Source: Carya illinoinensis (lineage: Eukaryota; Streptophyta; Magnoliopsida; Fagales; Juglandaceae). Taken from it: a stretch of DNA of 64,000 nt. The position numbers and the translations under genes are program-made. Below are positions 54,980 to 64,000 of this stretch, one piece after another. Each line of letters starts with the position of its first letter. Within the stretch, counting starts at the first letter, position 1. The notes beneath the pieces were generated by a model, which searched no databases, was not told where the DNA came from, and saw only the letters and a program-made list of their open reading frames with translations. The stretch spans positions 15,916,001 to 15,980,000 of the forward strand of contig NC_056765.1 in the NCBI RefSeq assembly GCF_018687715.1. The letters run 5' to 3'.

Positions 54980-57975
54980 TGTGACGCCCTTAGATTTTGC
55001 TTGGGATCAGACGACATATGAAACGTCGGGACATACAACACAATGTTACTTGCCCCTGATCATGACATACAAGATGTAATGTTCCTAACATACATATAGC
55101 ATTATGCAATATTCGCAGTAGATAATTTTTTTTTTTAACAATACTATGCACTAAAGTTATAATATCCCAAGTAGTTAAAATATAATCCATGCATACTTAA
55201 CAAAATAAACATTTATGATTACAGTATGGGTCTCAAAAGACTGTAATCTCAAAACAATGGAGACCAGGCTTCATAATTACATTATCAAAATATACTATTG
55301 GGCTAGTTCATCGAGTAACTTAGGTAACTCGACTAACGATGCCAGAATAATGTCCAAAACCTAACTATGGAGGCTATAACCTCTGCATCACATCTGCGGC
55401 GTCTAGTCAATCTCCTTCAGTTTGCCAATGTCTACTCCCTGCTCTAGTCCTGAAACCTCGCCTACCATTCGGGGGAAATGGTAGTTGGGGCTACCACAAT
55501 GAGATTTGACTACAAATCACAACAAGTTAACAGGAAACTTCCACACAGGTTAATGATACATGCATGACAGTAAAGGTATGAATGCACAATCAAGTCAAAA
55601 GTAAGCATAACATAACTGTACATAACAAGGCATGAAATAATAAGCATAACGTGACTTTACATAACATGACATGAGCTGAGATAACTTGAACTAAAACTGA
55701 AACTTAGCTTGGCGTGACATGAACTTAAATCATAACATGGACATGAACTTGAGACATAACATGGATGTGAACTTGAAACATAACATGGACGTGAACTTGA
55801 AGCTTGACATGAACATAAACTTAAACATAACGTAACATGAAACATGACTTGAATGTGAAATATATGAACTTGGAATCTTGTTTATCGATAAACTTAATTA
55901 ATAAAGTGACCATACGGGTGCTATACGGGTTCCCTTGAGCCGTGTGTCCCTGCCGATTATCGTATCACAAAACAAGTATCTACACTAGCTGTGAGTGTGT
56001 TAATATATACTCCACAGTTGTTATAGCCCACATATTCTAAGTGTCATTATTGTTGCGTCTCATGTAGTGTATGCTCTAAAGTTGTTGTGGCCCCATGAAT
56101 TGTTTGTGTCATAATTGTTGTGGACACACGTAAAATAAAATATAGCTCTATCACGTTAGTGCCTAGCGCACTCCGGTGACCAGCTAGTTAGACCCCACTC
56201 ATAACTTGTTGACTATACTTCGTCAACCCAGGGAATTTCACACCTATTTAGACACTATAGTGTAAACAAAAAAGTTTTACTAGGATATAACTCCATCCTA
56301 GTGCTTAGGGTCGTGATTGAAATGAATAACTTAACAAGATTGTTCTTGAGATACAGAAATTGTATTTGAGACGGGATGTGACATGAACAAGAAAGAACAG
56401 AAGTCTTGACATAGAAAATGACAATTTTCTACCTCAATGTACATTCATAAAAACATGCTAACAACACTCCATAAAGTGGTCGGACCAAGATATGTCCATT
56501 AGCTTGGTCAAAAATTACAAAACATAACATACTCTCCAATTTAACTCCCATAATGATCTTTCCATGGTTAAAAATACTTTTGACCGATCAAATGACCATG
56601 GAATAAGCATAATAACATATCCATGGAAACTAAACTCAAATATGAACAACTTTGAAGCGGGTTTATTGTATAAAAAATACCTGCAAAGGATTAAAAAGCT
56701 CCACACAAAAAGACCCAAAAATTTGTCAGAGAGAGCTCTTTTGGGTTTTCCTCTAAGAATGGAGTGAAGAAGAAAGATGAAAGGGAGTGAAATGTGTCTT
56801 ACATGACTTTAGACTTCTAGTGGGGAGAGGTATGGGCTTGAATGACCATTGATTGGAAGTGGCTTTGTCACATAAAGTAGAGAATAGTGAGGGGCAAGGA
56901 CTACCTCCTGCAATTGTGAGGTATGGAGGGTGATAAGGTGAATTTCTCATTTACATCAAGACACTATTGGGTTTATCCAAGGGCAGTGGATGGCCTGCCA
57001 TGTGGAGGAGGATATTTCTTCAAGAAGCTTTGCCAAGGTGGCCAAATTCGTGGGCCATGGTGGGCCTCAACCACATGGGCTTCAACTTGGGGTTTAAAGG
57101 GGGTTTGGTTAGGGTTTGGAATGCTATCAAGCCCAAATCTAATTTTTTATGGCCCAATCAATTTTTTAAGGTTTAAAAAATTGGATAGTGATGTCATAAC
57201 AAGAATTTGGTGAATTAGTAGCTTATAGAAGTGATTTAATGAAGTGATTAAATGCAATGCTAGAAATTGGATTAAAAAGAGTTTGAAGGCCAACTTTAGG
57301 GTTTAGAGAAACCGTTTAGGATTTCGGTTTCAACCAAGCTTTTGGGGTTTCAATTGGATTCCAACCATTTAGGGTTTCACTAGGGTTGAAACCCTCTTTC
57401 ATCTGGCTCAATTTGGTTGATTAGATGAAAAAATGGGATTTTGCTTAGGTGGCATGATCTCACACCTTGATTCCTTCATAATCTATCTCATGGCTCCTCT
57501 TTGTGGCAAGTGTCAACAACTATTCACTAAGTGTGAATAAGATCTTTTCAAGTGTCCAAATAAAACTTCCCTAGCCAATTTGGACATTTCATACTGTGAT
57601 TTAAAAAATACTGCACTAGGTTCTACTATTAAGGTTACTATTCACTCCAAAAAAGTGAAAAATAAATTTTGCACTGTAAAATATTTGTGCAAACCTAACT
57701 GTACAATTTTTTTTTATCAAAATTAAACTCCAAAATGGCTCAACAAAGCAAAACACGTTTTAGAATAAGCGTATTCTGACCATAACGTATTCTAACACTT
57801 CTAACTACTTTAAATAAATAAAATTACATCCTGACACTATAGTAAGTGATAACAGTAATTATGCTGATAGACTAAAACCTATTCAATTAGTCAATTCGTG
57901 AAAACTTACAGAATTTTCATGAGGTTCCTATAGTCAATAGAAATTCCACCAATGAATTTCTAGCGGGCTGTTACA
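54980..57975 (-). mobile_element. LTR delta (solo-LTR-like, 3.0 kb)
   Basis: The plus strand starts TGTGACGCCCTTAG and ends GCGGGCTGTTACA, flanked by TCCAA (54975-54979) and TTCAA (57976-57980), a 4-of-5 TSD. Orientation is set as minus because the reverse (TGTAACAGCCCGC...GGGCGTCACA) matches the start of alpha and gamma. No gag, pol, PBS or PPT inside. Inserted between the BED and DUF659 coding parts of hAT 2. Open frames within it are short and unconvincing. Confidence 0.82.
55731..55806. repeat. 24-bp tandem repeats in LTR delta
   Basis: CATAACATGG starts at 55731, 55755 and 55779, with the unit completed by a variant of ACGTGAACTTGAAA. Degenerate CATGA/AACTTGA words extend from about 55640 to 55870. 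Confidence 0.8.
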
Positions 57976-58284
57976 TTCAATCTATGAACTTCTTTGTCTT
58001 TTCTTCTCTTTGCTGTTTTTCATTTCATCAAGCAACTCCTTTATTTGTCATTTTACATCTTCAAAGACCTTTTTACATGCTTTTATATTGCCTGGAATCC
58101 CAGCTAGATGATGCTTCAACCAAGTGATCCCACCACGTCTAATTACTTTATTACAATATAAACATTTAGTAGTATTTCTTGCCCTTGGCACTGCACATGC
58201 ATGGGCCCATGCTGGATCTTCTGATCCTACAGGAGCAAGTGTTGAAGTTGAAGTCATACCACCAGTTGATTGACAAATAGACAT
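57976..58284 (-). pseudogene. hAT 2 transposase, N-terminal BED zinc finger
   Basis: Minus strand frame 58284-58048: PAWAHACAVPRARNTTKCLY, then C-N-K-V-I-R-R-G-G-I-T-W-L-K-H-H-L-A-G-I-P, then CKKVFEDVK. This is the BED-type DNA-binding finger (C-x2-C, H, H/C) of plant hAT transposases. Frames after 58047 continue with IKELLDEMKNSKEKK-like sequence. LTR delta cuts in at 57975. The start codon is probably near 58284. Confidence 0.82.
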
Positions 58285-59200
58285 TTTTAACTATAAAAGT
58301 ATAAAAAATTAACACTTATAAGTAAGCAAAATTAAATAATAATAAAAAGTTAAAAGAAGTAAGAAACTTAGAAATTTAGAAAGATGAACAACAACATTCA
58401 TCATTTGAACCAAAATAATTAAAAGATAAACAAGCAACTAATTATAAGCTAGTGGACCCACTTCCTCATTTCAACATAGCTTATGAGTTATTCCTAAAAT
58501 AATTAGGAAGGTAGACCAAAATATGCGAGTTTCTATTGAACCAAAGAATCCTAAATAAAATTCAAATACAACAATACCCAAATAACAAAATAAAGCATTA
58601 GACTTTAAACTCTTAGAGTAACAAAATGTTTCACAGCATAAAGAATTTGAACTATTATGCAATTCAGTTCTATCAAGAACTAGTCTAAGCAACAACCTGG
58701 TTTAACTTTATAATTCTCAATTATGAGTTACACTTAGCTGTAATGATAAGTTGAATGCAATAAACATATCTGAAAAATAAATAAATTAGACAAGCTGCAT
58801 AGTGCATACTTTTAGCTTACCTACAATGTCTTTACCTACGGCTTCTACAAAAAATATATATGATAGAGTAAATTTATATTTTAGATTTAGATACACATGA
58901 CAAACACGTATAACAGAATTTTCCTTCACTAACAACCATATATTCAGACCACAAAACAAAACCTACAAAAATGCTCAGGAAGAAACAAACAAACAAAAAA
59001 GGAAAAAAGAGAGAGCTTGAGAATAAAAAATTCTATACCAACTTACCAATCATAAATATTCAACACAGACTACATAACACATATCAATATCATACCAATG
59101 TTTCCCTGCGATCAACATTGGAGACGCGTATGCGAGATGAGCTAATAGAGATGACGGCGACATGCGACTAGATGAACGGCTCGAGCTGATGAGCAGATAT
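58285..59200 (-). other. hAT 2 5' leader (tentative)
   Basis: AT-rich sequence upstream of the BED exon on the minus strand. A GC-richer patch at 59105-59190 could be leader sequence. The expected terminal inverted repeat was not found, so the element's 5' end may be lost or further out. Confidence 0.35.
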
Positions 59201-59845
59201 CAAATCTTAATGATTAAATAAGAAAATAGATTAAAAAAATGCATGATCCTCTAAAATGTTATAAAATGTTAGAGATCAACTTGATCTAACATTTGTTTTC
59301 ATTTCGAAATTAGGTTTGCATGATCCTCAAAATCTAAATTATCAAAAGTAACAAAAAATACTTGAATGATCTAATTATTAATATATAATTAAAATTCAAT
59401 GATGCGGCACAATCTTAATCATCAAATTAAAATATAATATTGTTTTTGTGCATTACAAATTCTTTAGACTAATGCTATTATGTTTCCTAATTTCTACCAC
59501 TCACTTTTCCCTCTTAAAATGGCAATGTAAAATGTGGCACCACATGACTTATTAAAAAAAATAAAAAATATATATTCAAAATAAAATGTTATCCGAAAAT
59601 ATAGAAAGATGAACACTAAAAGCCTAGATTCACTATATTCTTTTATTTTTGTGTCATTAATTTTTTTAATAAGCCTTGTGACACCATATTGTAGTGCCAT
59701 ATCAAGAAATTTAAATAAGTGATCATATAATTAGGGAGTATATAGAGTAGAATTTCTAAATCCTTTATAGCTCGAAGATATATATAACATGCATGCCAAC
59801 ATGACTAATAGTTTAGGATGCAGGGTCAAATGACTGAAAATAATT
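59201..59845. other. AT-rich non-coding with a hairpin-like repeat
   Basis: No gene. Contains the inverted repeat described at 59519-59702. Confidence 0.5.
59519..59702. repeat. Inverted repeat, arms of about 44 bp
   Basis: Arm 1, 59519-59562 (ATGGCAATGTAAAATGTGGC, then ACATGACTTATTAAAA), pairs with arm 2, 59660-59702 (TTTTAATAAGCCTTGTGACA to GTAGTGCCAT), at roughly 80% by eye, around a 97-bp AT-rich centre. It could be a small MITE or a hairpin. No TSD established. Confidence 0.6.
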
Positions 59846-61041
59846 TGTGTAGCCCCTTTCCTCTCCTAGGTTTCCTTCGTAGGTTTCCTTTGTAGAGGTT
59901 CCCATACTGCCCTGGTGCAGTTTGATCTTTTTTCATTTGAGAGTATGATTACGGAAGATGATCTTCTAGTTCTTTATACTAAGCTTTCGTTAACTGAAAA
60001 GGAAAGTGAGGAAGTGGTAATCGAATCAGATAAATTGGAGGATGTGTTGCCTCGGGGGGGGGGGGGGGGGGGGGGGGGGAGTGCTTGTTTATGAAGTTGT
60101 TCATGGACAAATATTTCAATCGGGATGCATTTAAGGGTATGATGCGGAAATTCTGGTGGCCACTTATGGGGGTTCGTTTCTGGGATCTTTTGGCAACATT
60201 TGTTATTGTGAGTTTGAGGATCTCAGAGATAAAGAGAAGGTTCTGCAGGAGGGGCCATGGACATTTGATAAAAATCTGGTGTCGCTCGCAGAGGCGAATG
60301 GATGACTTCAAGTACAACAGATTAATTTGGAGATTGCTTCATTCTGGGTCAGACTTCATGACCTTCCTATTATGGCTCGTAATGTGCATGTTGGTCAGAA
60401 GCTTGGGGAGAAGATTGGGCTTGTTGAAGAGGTGGATTTGGAGAATGGTGAAGTGGAATGGGTAGAGTTTTTGAGAGTAAGGGTAAAGCTTAATATCCAT
60501 GAGCCTCTTCTGCGTGGATGTAAGTTATCAGTAGGAGGGGGTAAGTCTATTTGGATTTGCTTCTCTTATGAGCATTTGCCAAACTTTTGTTACTGGTGTG
60601 GGAGAATGGGCCACATTGAAAAAGATTGTAAGCACGAGAGGGTGTATTTGAAATGCCAACTATGGAGGATTCTCAACCATACGGGATGTGGTTACGTGCG
60701 GGAAGTTTCAGTGAAAAGAAGCCTTCAGTGTGTGGTCGATTTTTAGGGGCTTCAGTGTGTCGTCTGGTACGTTGAATGAGTCTAGTCTTACCCAGGAGAA
60801 AGCAGCAACAATGGCTGTTGGTCAATGTTCGGATGGTGGCTCAGGCGATGAGGAGAACGTAACGGTTACAGTTTTAATGGAAGGTAGTGAAGTGGAAAAC
60901 ATGGTTGATCTCCAGGAAAGTACATTACCTGTTAACGTAGCTCATGTATGCGAAACGGTTACGTTACTACCAATAAAGGAGGTTAGTGTTTTTGGAGATA
61001 GCCAAGATGGAATTACCGAGAGCATAAAGGATGCGAATGGG
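59846..61041 (+). mobile_element. LINE D, 5' part (ORF1), cut by LTR element
   Basis: Starts near 59846 with a short leader and ORF1. The LTR beginning at 61042 interrupts it, and the rest may lie beyond the window. Contains a DUF4283 domain, a zinc knuckle and a 26-base G-run. Confidence 0.8.
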
Positions 61042-61044
61042 TGA
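59945..61044 (+). pseudogene. LINE D ORF1 (DUF4283, zinc knuckle)
   Basis: The ATG at 59945 gives MITEDDLLVLYTKLSLTEKE, the usual start of plant LINE ORF1. After the G-run, 60085 on has FMDKYFNRDAFKGMMRKFWW (DUF4283). A frameshift near 60200 and a TGA near 60303 interrupt it. 60327-60746 has SFWVRLHDLPIMARNVHVG, EWVEFLRVRVKLNIHEPL, and the zinc knuckle C-Y-W-C-G-R-M-G-H-I-E-K-D-C at about 60590-60630. 60730-61044 is the variable tail. ORF1 binds LINE RNA. Interrupted but well recognisable. Confidence 0.85.
60054..60079. repeat. G26 homopolymer in LINE D ORF1
   Basis: 26 consecutive G between CCTC and AGTGCTTG. It encodes a poly-Gly stretch between the N-terminal part and DUF4283. Confidence 0.85.
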
Positions 61045-62363
61045 CCGGTGCAAAACTGCAAGTGCACAGTATCGTAGTTTTATAGTAAAGTAATAAGAAG
61101 AGTATCGTCCTCAGGGATTGGTACCTTACTCTTGCCAAATACCAAAATTATGCTAATCTCAATTTTATCTAGAGGAATCGCTAAGGTTTTTGTAGTAGCA
61201 AATAAAACTAGATCAACTCAAGAGAAATAAGCAAAGAAAGTAAAACTGATGTTTGAAGATCAAATTCAATAGGAAAGAAAACTTCTAGGAAATCGATTTC
61301 ACCATAATTCTTCACTATGCTTTTCTCATCCAGCTAATTTAACTTAAACCTCTTTTGTCTATTAGCAAATCTCTAATTCATCCAAAAGCCTCTTTCGATA
61401 GTCAATTGGAAGTGATTCTAGTTTACCAATTCACACAAGAGTATGCAAATTAAATAATCAAGAACGCAATAAGACCAATGATTTAATTACTACACAGGTT
61501 CATACAAGTCTTTCGATCTCTATACTTACCTATGCTGAACTATCCAAGATCTATCCTATGATTCCCTCTTTCGATAGCAAATCACAAGATTAATAATCAT
61601 CTAATCAATGGCCAGTTAATTAGAAGCAATAAATTCAGAATAAATCAGATAAACAAAGAGAGAATTTCATTAAATTAGCATGGACAAACAAGCATAGTTC
61701 GGAATTAGGTTACATCGTTTTCCTAGAAAGAAGAAAATTTAGCTCATGCTAGAATTGGAATTCAACATAAACGAATTCACCATAATTGTTCTGAGAATAT
61801 GGGAAGAAGAAAATAAACACTGAAAAATCCTCCTTGCAGCCTCAACTGGTCGTCAAAAGCTCAAGGGAACGATTCAACGCCTTTCTCCCGTCCGTGCTCG
61901 TGTATGAATCCAACGTACGTGCAATAAATTGGAATTTCGTCTCCAAAACAGATGAATTGAATCCCTCTAACTGTGTTTTTCTCTCCCAAGAAGTGTTCTC
62001 CAGTCAAAACTCGCGGCTCTAGAGTGAAGAATGGCCTTTTATATGGTCCCACGGCAGAAAACCTAAAATCTGTCAAAATACGATGTTCGCTCGAGCGGGG
62101 TGTCGAGCGCGCGTCGAGCGTTCGACTCTGCCTGATTTCGCTCGAGCGTCCTATCGAGCGCACATCGAGCGTTCGACTCTGCCTGAATTCGCTCGAGCGG
62201 CCAATGTCTCCGCTCGAGCGATCTTCGTTTTTCAGCAACCTGCTCGAGCTCCCTGTCGAGCGGCATTCGAGCGTTTGAATCTGCCTGAATTCGCTCGAGC
62301 GGCCAAAAGCCTCCGCTCGAGCGAACTTGTAAAATCTGCAATATGAAATTTTGCAAGCCATCA
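61042..62363 (-). repeat. 3' LTR of the Athila/Tat-like element (1322 bp)
   Basis: Plus strand starts TGACCGGTGCAAAACTGC and ends TTTGCAAGCCATCA. On the element strand it starts TGATGGCTTGCAAAATTTC, carries CGCTCGAGCG palindromes (plus 62085-62325), a TATA-like box (rc of TTTTATATGG near 62037) and ends with CACTTGCAGTTTTGCAC then CGGTCA. Confidence 0.85.
62085..62325 (-). promoter_or_regulatory. CGCTCGAGCG palindrome array in LTR U3
   Basis: At least five perfect CGCTCGAGCG cores (near 62089, 62140, 62190, 62213, 62291 and 62313) alternate with GTCGAGCG and TTCGACTCTGCCTGAATT-type sequence. It lies directly upstream of the TATA-like box on the element strand, as in the LTR at 9609-10902. 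Confidence 0.65.
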
Positions 62364-62380
62364 AATACCCCCAAACTTAC
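62364..62380 (-). promoter_or_regulatory. Polypurine tract of the Athila/Tat-like element
   Basis: Plus AATACCCCCAAACTTAC, that is GTAAGTTTGGGGGTATT on the element strand, adjoining the LTR start. A second similar run, ACACCCCCAAACTTAAAC, sits at 63784-63801. Confidence 0.8.
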
Positions 62381-63075
62381 AACTTTGTTTGTCCTCAAAC
62401 AAAAAGAAAAACAAATGATAGTTTAGGCAATATCAACTCGACCTCAAAGAGAAGTATCATCACTCACCAAGCTTTTATGAATTTAGATTTCATCTCTAGT
62501 ATCTTACTCTTTTACCATCAAAGATAGCAAGAAAATCAATCAAAAATTTTTGCAATTTGTCAAGCAAGAGTTAGGTGTTTACTTCAACCTAAAGCTAAGA
62601 CCTTGAGTGTGTGTGTGATATAGTCAATTTAACCTCAAACCACCTGCAAACTCAGATAAAAGTAGAACAACCAAAATCAGAAGAATTCTCTTAAAACTTA
62701 ACCCCATAAGTCCAATTTTCAGAAATCCTCTCCACTAATGTAGTCAACACCAAAATCAAAGATCAAAAGGTCTTTATTAAGGTTGTAATGATAGGCCACA
62801 GGGTGAGGGTTAAGAAAGAACTGGATATGGGAAATTAAATCAAACTGGGAAAATACTTAGTGAAAAGAACATTAAAAGAGAAACTCACATGATTCAAATC
62901 ATAGCTCTTTCTTGGCAATATGCTCATACTTGTGGCATTATAATTGCGGTAATCACTGATGTAATACCAACACTTCCCTTAACAAAATTTGAGGTAATTC
63001 ACTTTCCGCTTGGCGACTTCTTTTTCTTTTCTTTTCTTTTTCTTTTTCCTCTTCTTCTCTTTTTTCTTTTTTTCT

Positions 63076-63109
<34 letters not shown>

Positions 63110-64000
63110 CAATCACTTCCTTTCTTCTTCTTCTTTTTCTTTGATCAAATAGAGCAAACATAATACGTTTCATCATGAAACCAATTTTCTCTTTTAAATG
63201 TAACTCTCCACCAAAGTATTTTCTCAAACTATCAACGGTAGATTCATTGTTTTTCAGGCTTAGAGCGGGCATGGTTTATGTAGTTTAAAGAATCAATAAA
63301 GGCTCATGAAGGCTCAAGGGGGTTGACTATGGAAACACACCATGTAATGATGGCATGACATTTAGGACGGCTGGGAAAGCTTTTTGGTTATGCCAAAGAA
63401 ATGCCTAGATCATTTCTCTAATATTTGGTCTCGACTAGGATTTCGCCTCAAGGACCCATCAACGGATTCTAGAGCAAAGCAAAATCGAACCTCCCTCTTT
63501 CAATTAATTCAACTTCTTCTCTTCATAAGCAAAATGGAATAAGAGAAAAACGACTATGTGCTCAATTGTGTTCAAGGTCAAAGATTTAAACCAAAGTACC
63601 CACAAAACTTCACTTGACATAAAAGAAATTTTTGAAAATTTTTCTCAAAACCATCTTCAATCACAAATTTCAGAGTCATAGAGAATTCAATCTTACTCCA
63701 ATGCATGCTTGGTAAGAGACTCAAACAACCCATCAACAACCCAAGACTTAGAAAACAATAGGATCAAATGATTATAGGAGTTTACACCCCCAAACTTAAA
63801 CTAAGCAATGTCCTCATTGTGATGCAAAAGTAAAAAGGATTGAAGAAATAAAGGAACTTCCCTGGTTTCATGGTGAACCTTCCGAGGTTTAAAAATTTTC
63901 CAGCTCTTTATTCTTGCTAAATACCTGCATCAAAAATTAATTTATTAAAACTTAAATAAATAAAGATAATAAAATAAATGAAAGAAAGAAAGATAGATAT
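62381..64000 (-). other. Non-coding 3' region of the Athila/Tat-like element
   Basis: No gag, pol or other coding domain. It contains a long T-rich/CTT-rich run (63020-63145, including more than 30 consecutive T at about 63078-63108), which produces Phe- or Lys-rich spurious frames. Long untranslated 3' regions are usual in the Athila/Tat group. Confidence 0.6.

Larger units (their letters stand above)
46422..59200 (-). mobile_element. hAT 2, BED/DUF659-type, split by LINE C and LTR delta
   Basis: Minus-strand hAT element with its coding blocks in order: BED finger (58048-58284), DUF659 region (54066-54979), C-terminal dimerisation region (46749-47972). The low-coordinate end begins CAAAGTTTTGAATACCGTACC-like, resembling one end of the MITE at 14294-14719. 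The other terminus was not found; 59200 is an estimate from the end of leader-like sequence. Without insertions it would be about 3.7 kb. The blocks abut in register on both sides of each insertion. Confidence 0.78.
61042..64000 (-). mobile_element. Athila/Tat-like element, 3' part, minus strand
   Basis: Includes a complete 3' LTR (61042-62363), a polypurine tract next to it, and 1.6 kb of non-coding 3' region that continues past the window end. The LTR's palindrome array, TATA position and 3' end match the element at 9.6-14.1 kb, so both belong to related families. No coding sequence of the element lies in the window. Confidence 0.82.

Noticed and set aside
55657..55845. Cys/Ser-rich frame with repeated SSCPCY-like units
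   Set aside because: Direct translation of the 24-bp tandem repeat in LTR delta.
62889..63272. Phe-rich and Lys-rich frames
   Set aside because: Come from the long T/CTT tract in the non-coding 3' region of the Athila/Tat-like element.

Overview
This is a 64 kb piece of a plant nuclear genome, most likely from a woody eudicot. It consists almost entirely of transposable elements, many inserted into one another. Plant-type L1 LINEs (DUF4283 ORF1, reverse transcriptase, zf-RVT, plant RNase H), an Athila/Tat-like Ty3/gypsy element with a tRNA-Asp primer site, chromovirus-like long LTRs and two hAT families all point to a plant. A small AT-rich element at 46.15-46.35 kb looks like elements I associate with Fagales trees (oak, walnut, hickory); that placement is a guess. 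I see no tRNA, rRNA, CRISPR or bacterial-type operon, and no convincing intact host gene.

Layout. 0.9-3.4 kb: a decayed LINE on the minus strand. 4.04-17.64 kb: a minus-strand LINE (A) split by an LTR (alpha1, 7306-16125, exact TSD TAGCC). Alpha1 itself holds a 3'-truncated Athila/Tat-like element (about 9.6-14.1 kb) and a 426-bp hAT MITE (14294-14719, exact 8-bp TSD). 17.8-26.7 kb: a plus-strand LINE (B), head to head with LINE A, split by a second copy of the same LTR in the opposite orientation (alpha2, 19952-22731), with a short solo LTR (26077-26586) near its 3' end. 27014-31823: a complete but mutated hAT element (TAGGG termini, exact 8-bp TSD GTTTCTCT). 32660-42364: a minus-strand LTR element (beta) with PBS, PPT and two long LTRs but no recognisable gag-pol. 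Its 5' LTR holds a solo LTR of the same family in inverse orientation (gamma, 38168-40243, TSD TCACC), giving a palindrome with arms of about 2 kb. 42.4-46.4 kb: low-complexity DNA with two LINE tails, a MITE and weak exon-like signals. 46.42 to about 59.2 kb: a second hAT element on the minus strand, split by a full-length LINE (C, 47973-54065, 17-bp TSD) and by an LTR (delta, 54980-57975). 59.85-61.04 kb: LINE D ORF1, cut by the 3' LTR of another minus-strand Athila/Tat-like element that runs off the window at 64000.

The genes do not form a pathway. Each element once encoded its own mobility proteins, and all now carry stops or frameshifts, or lack whole genes. The main value of the window is its well-resolved insertion order (exact TSDs, and one paralogous empty site), its large inverted repeats that could yield hairpin RNA, and a few conserved motifs inside LTRs: a palindromic array beside a TATA box, and a small acidic-tailed ORF shared by three LTR copies. 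I found no evidence for a wholly new biological system.
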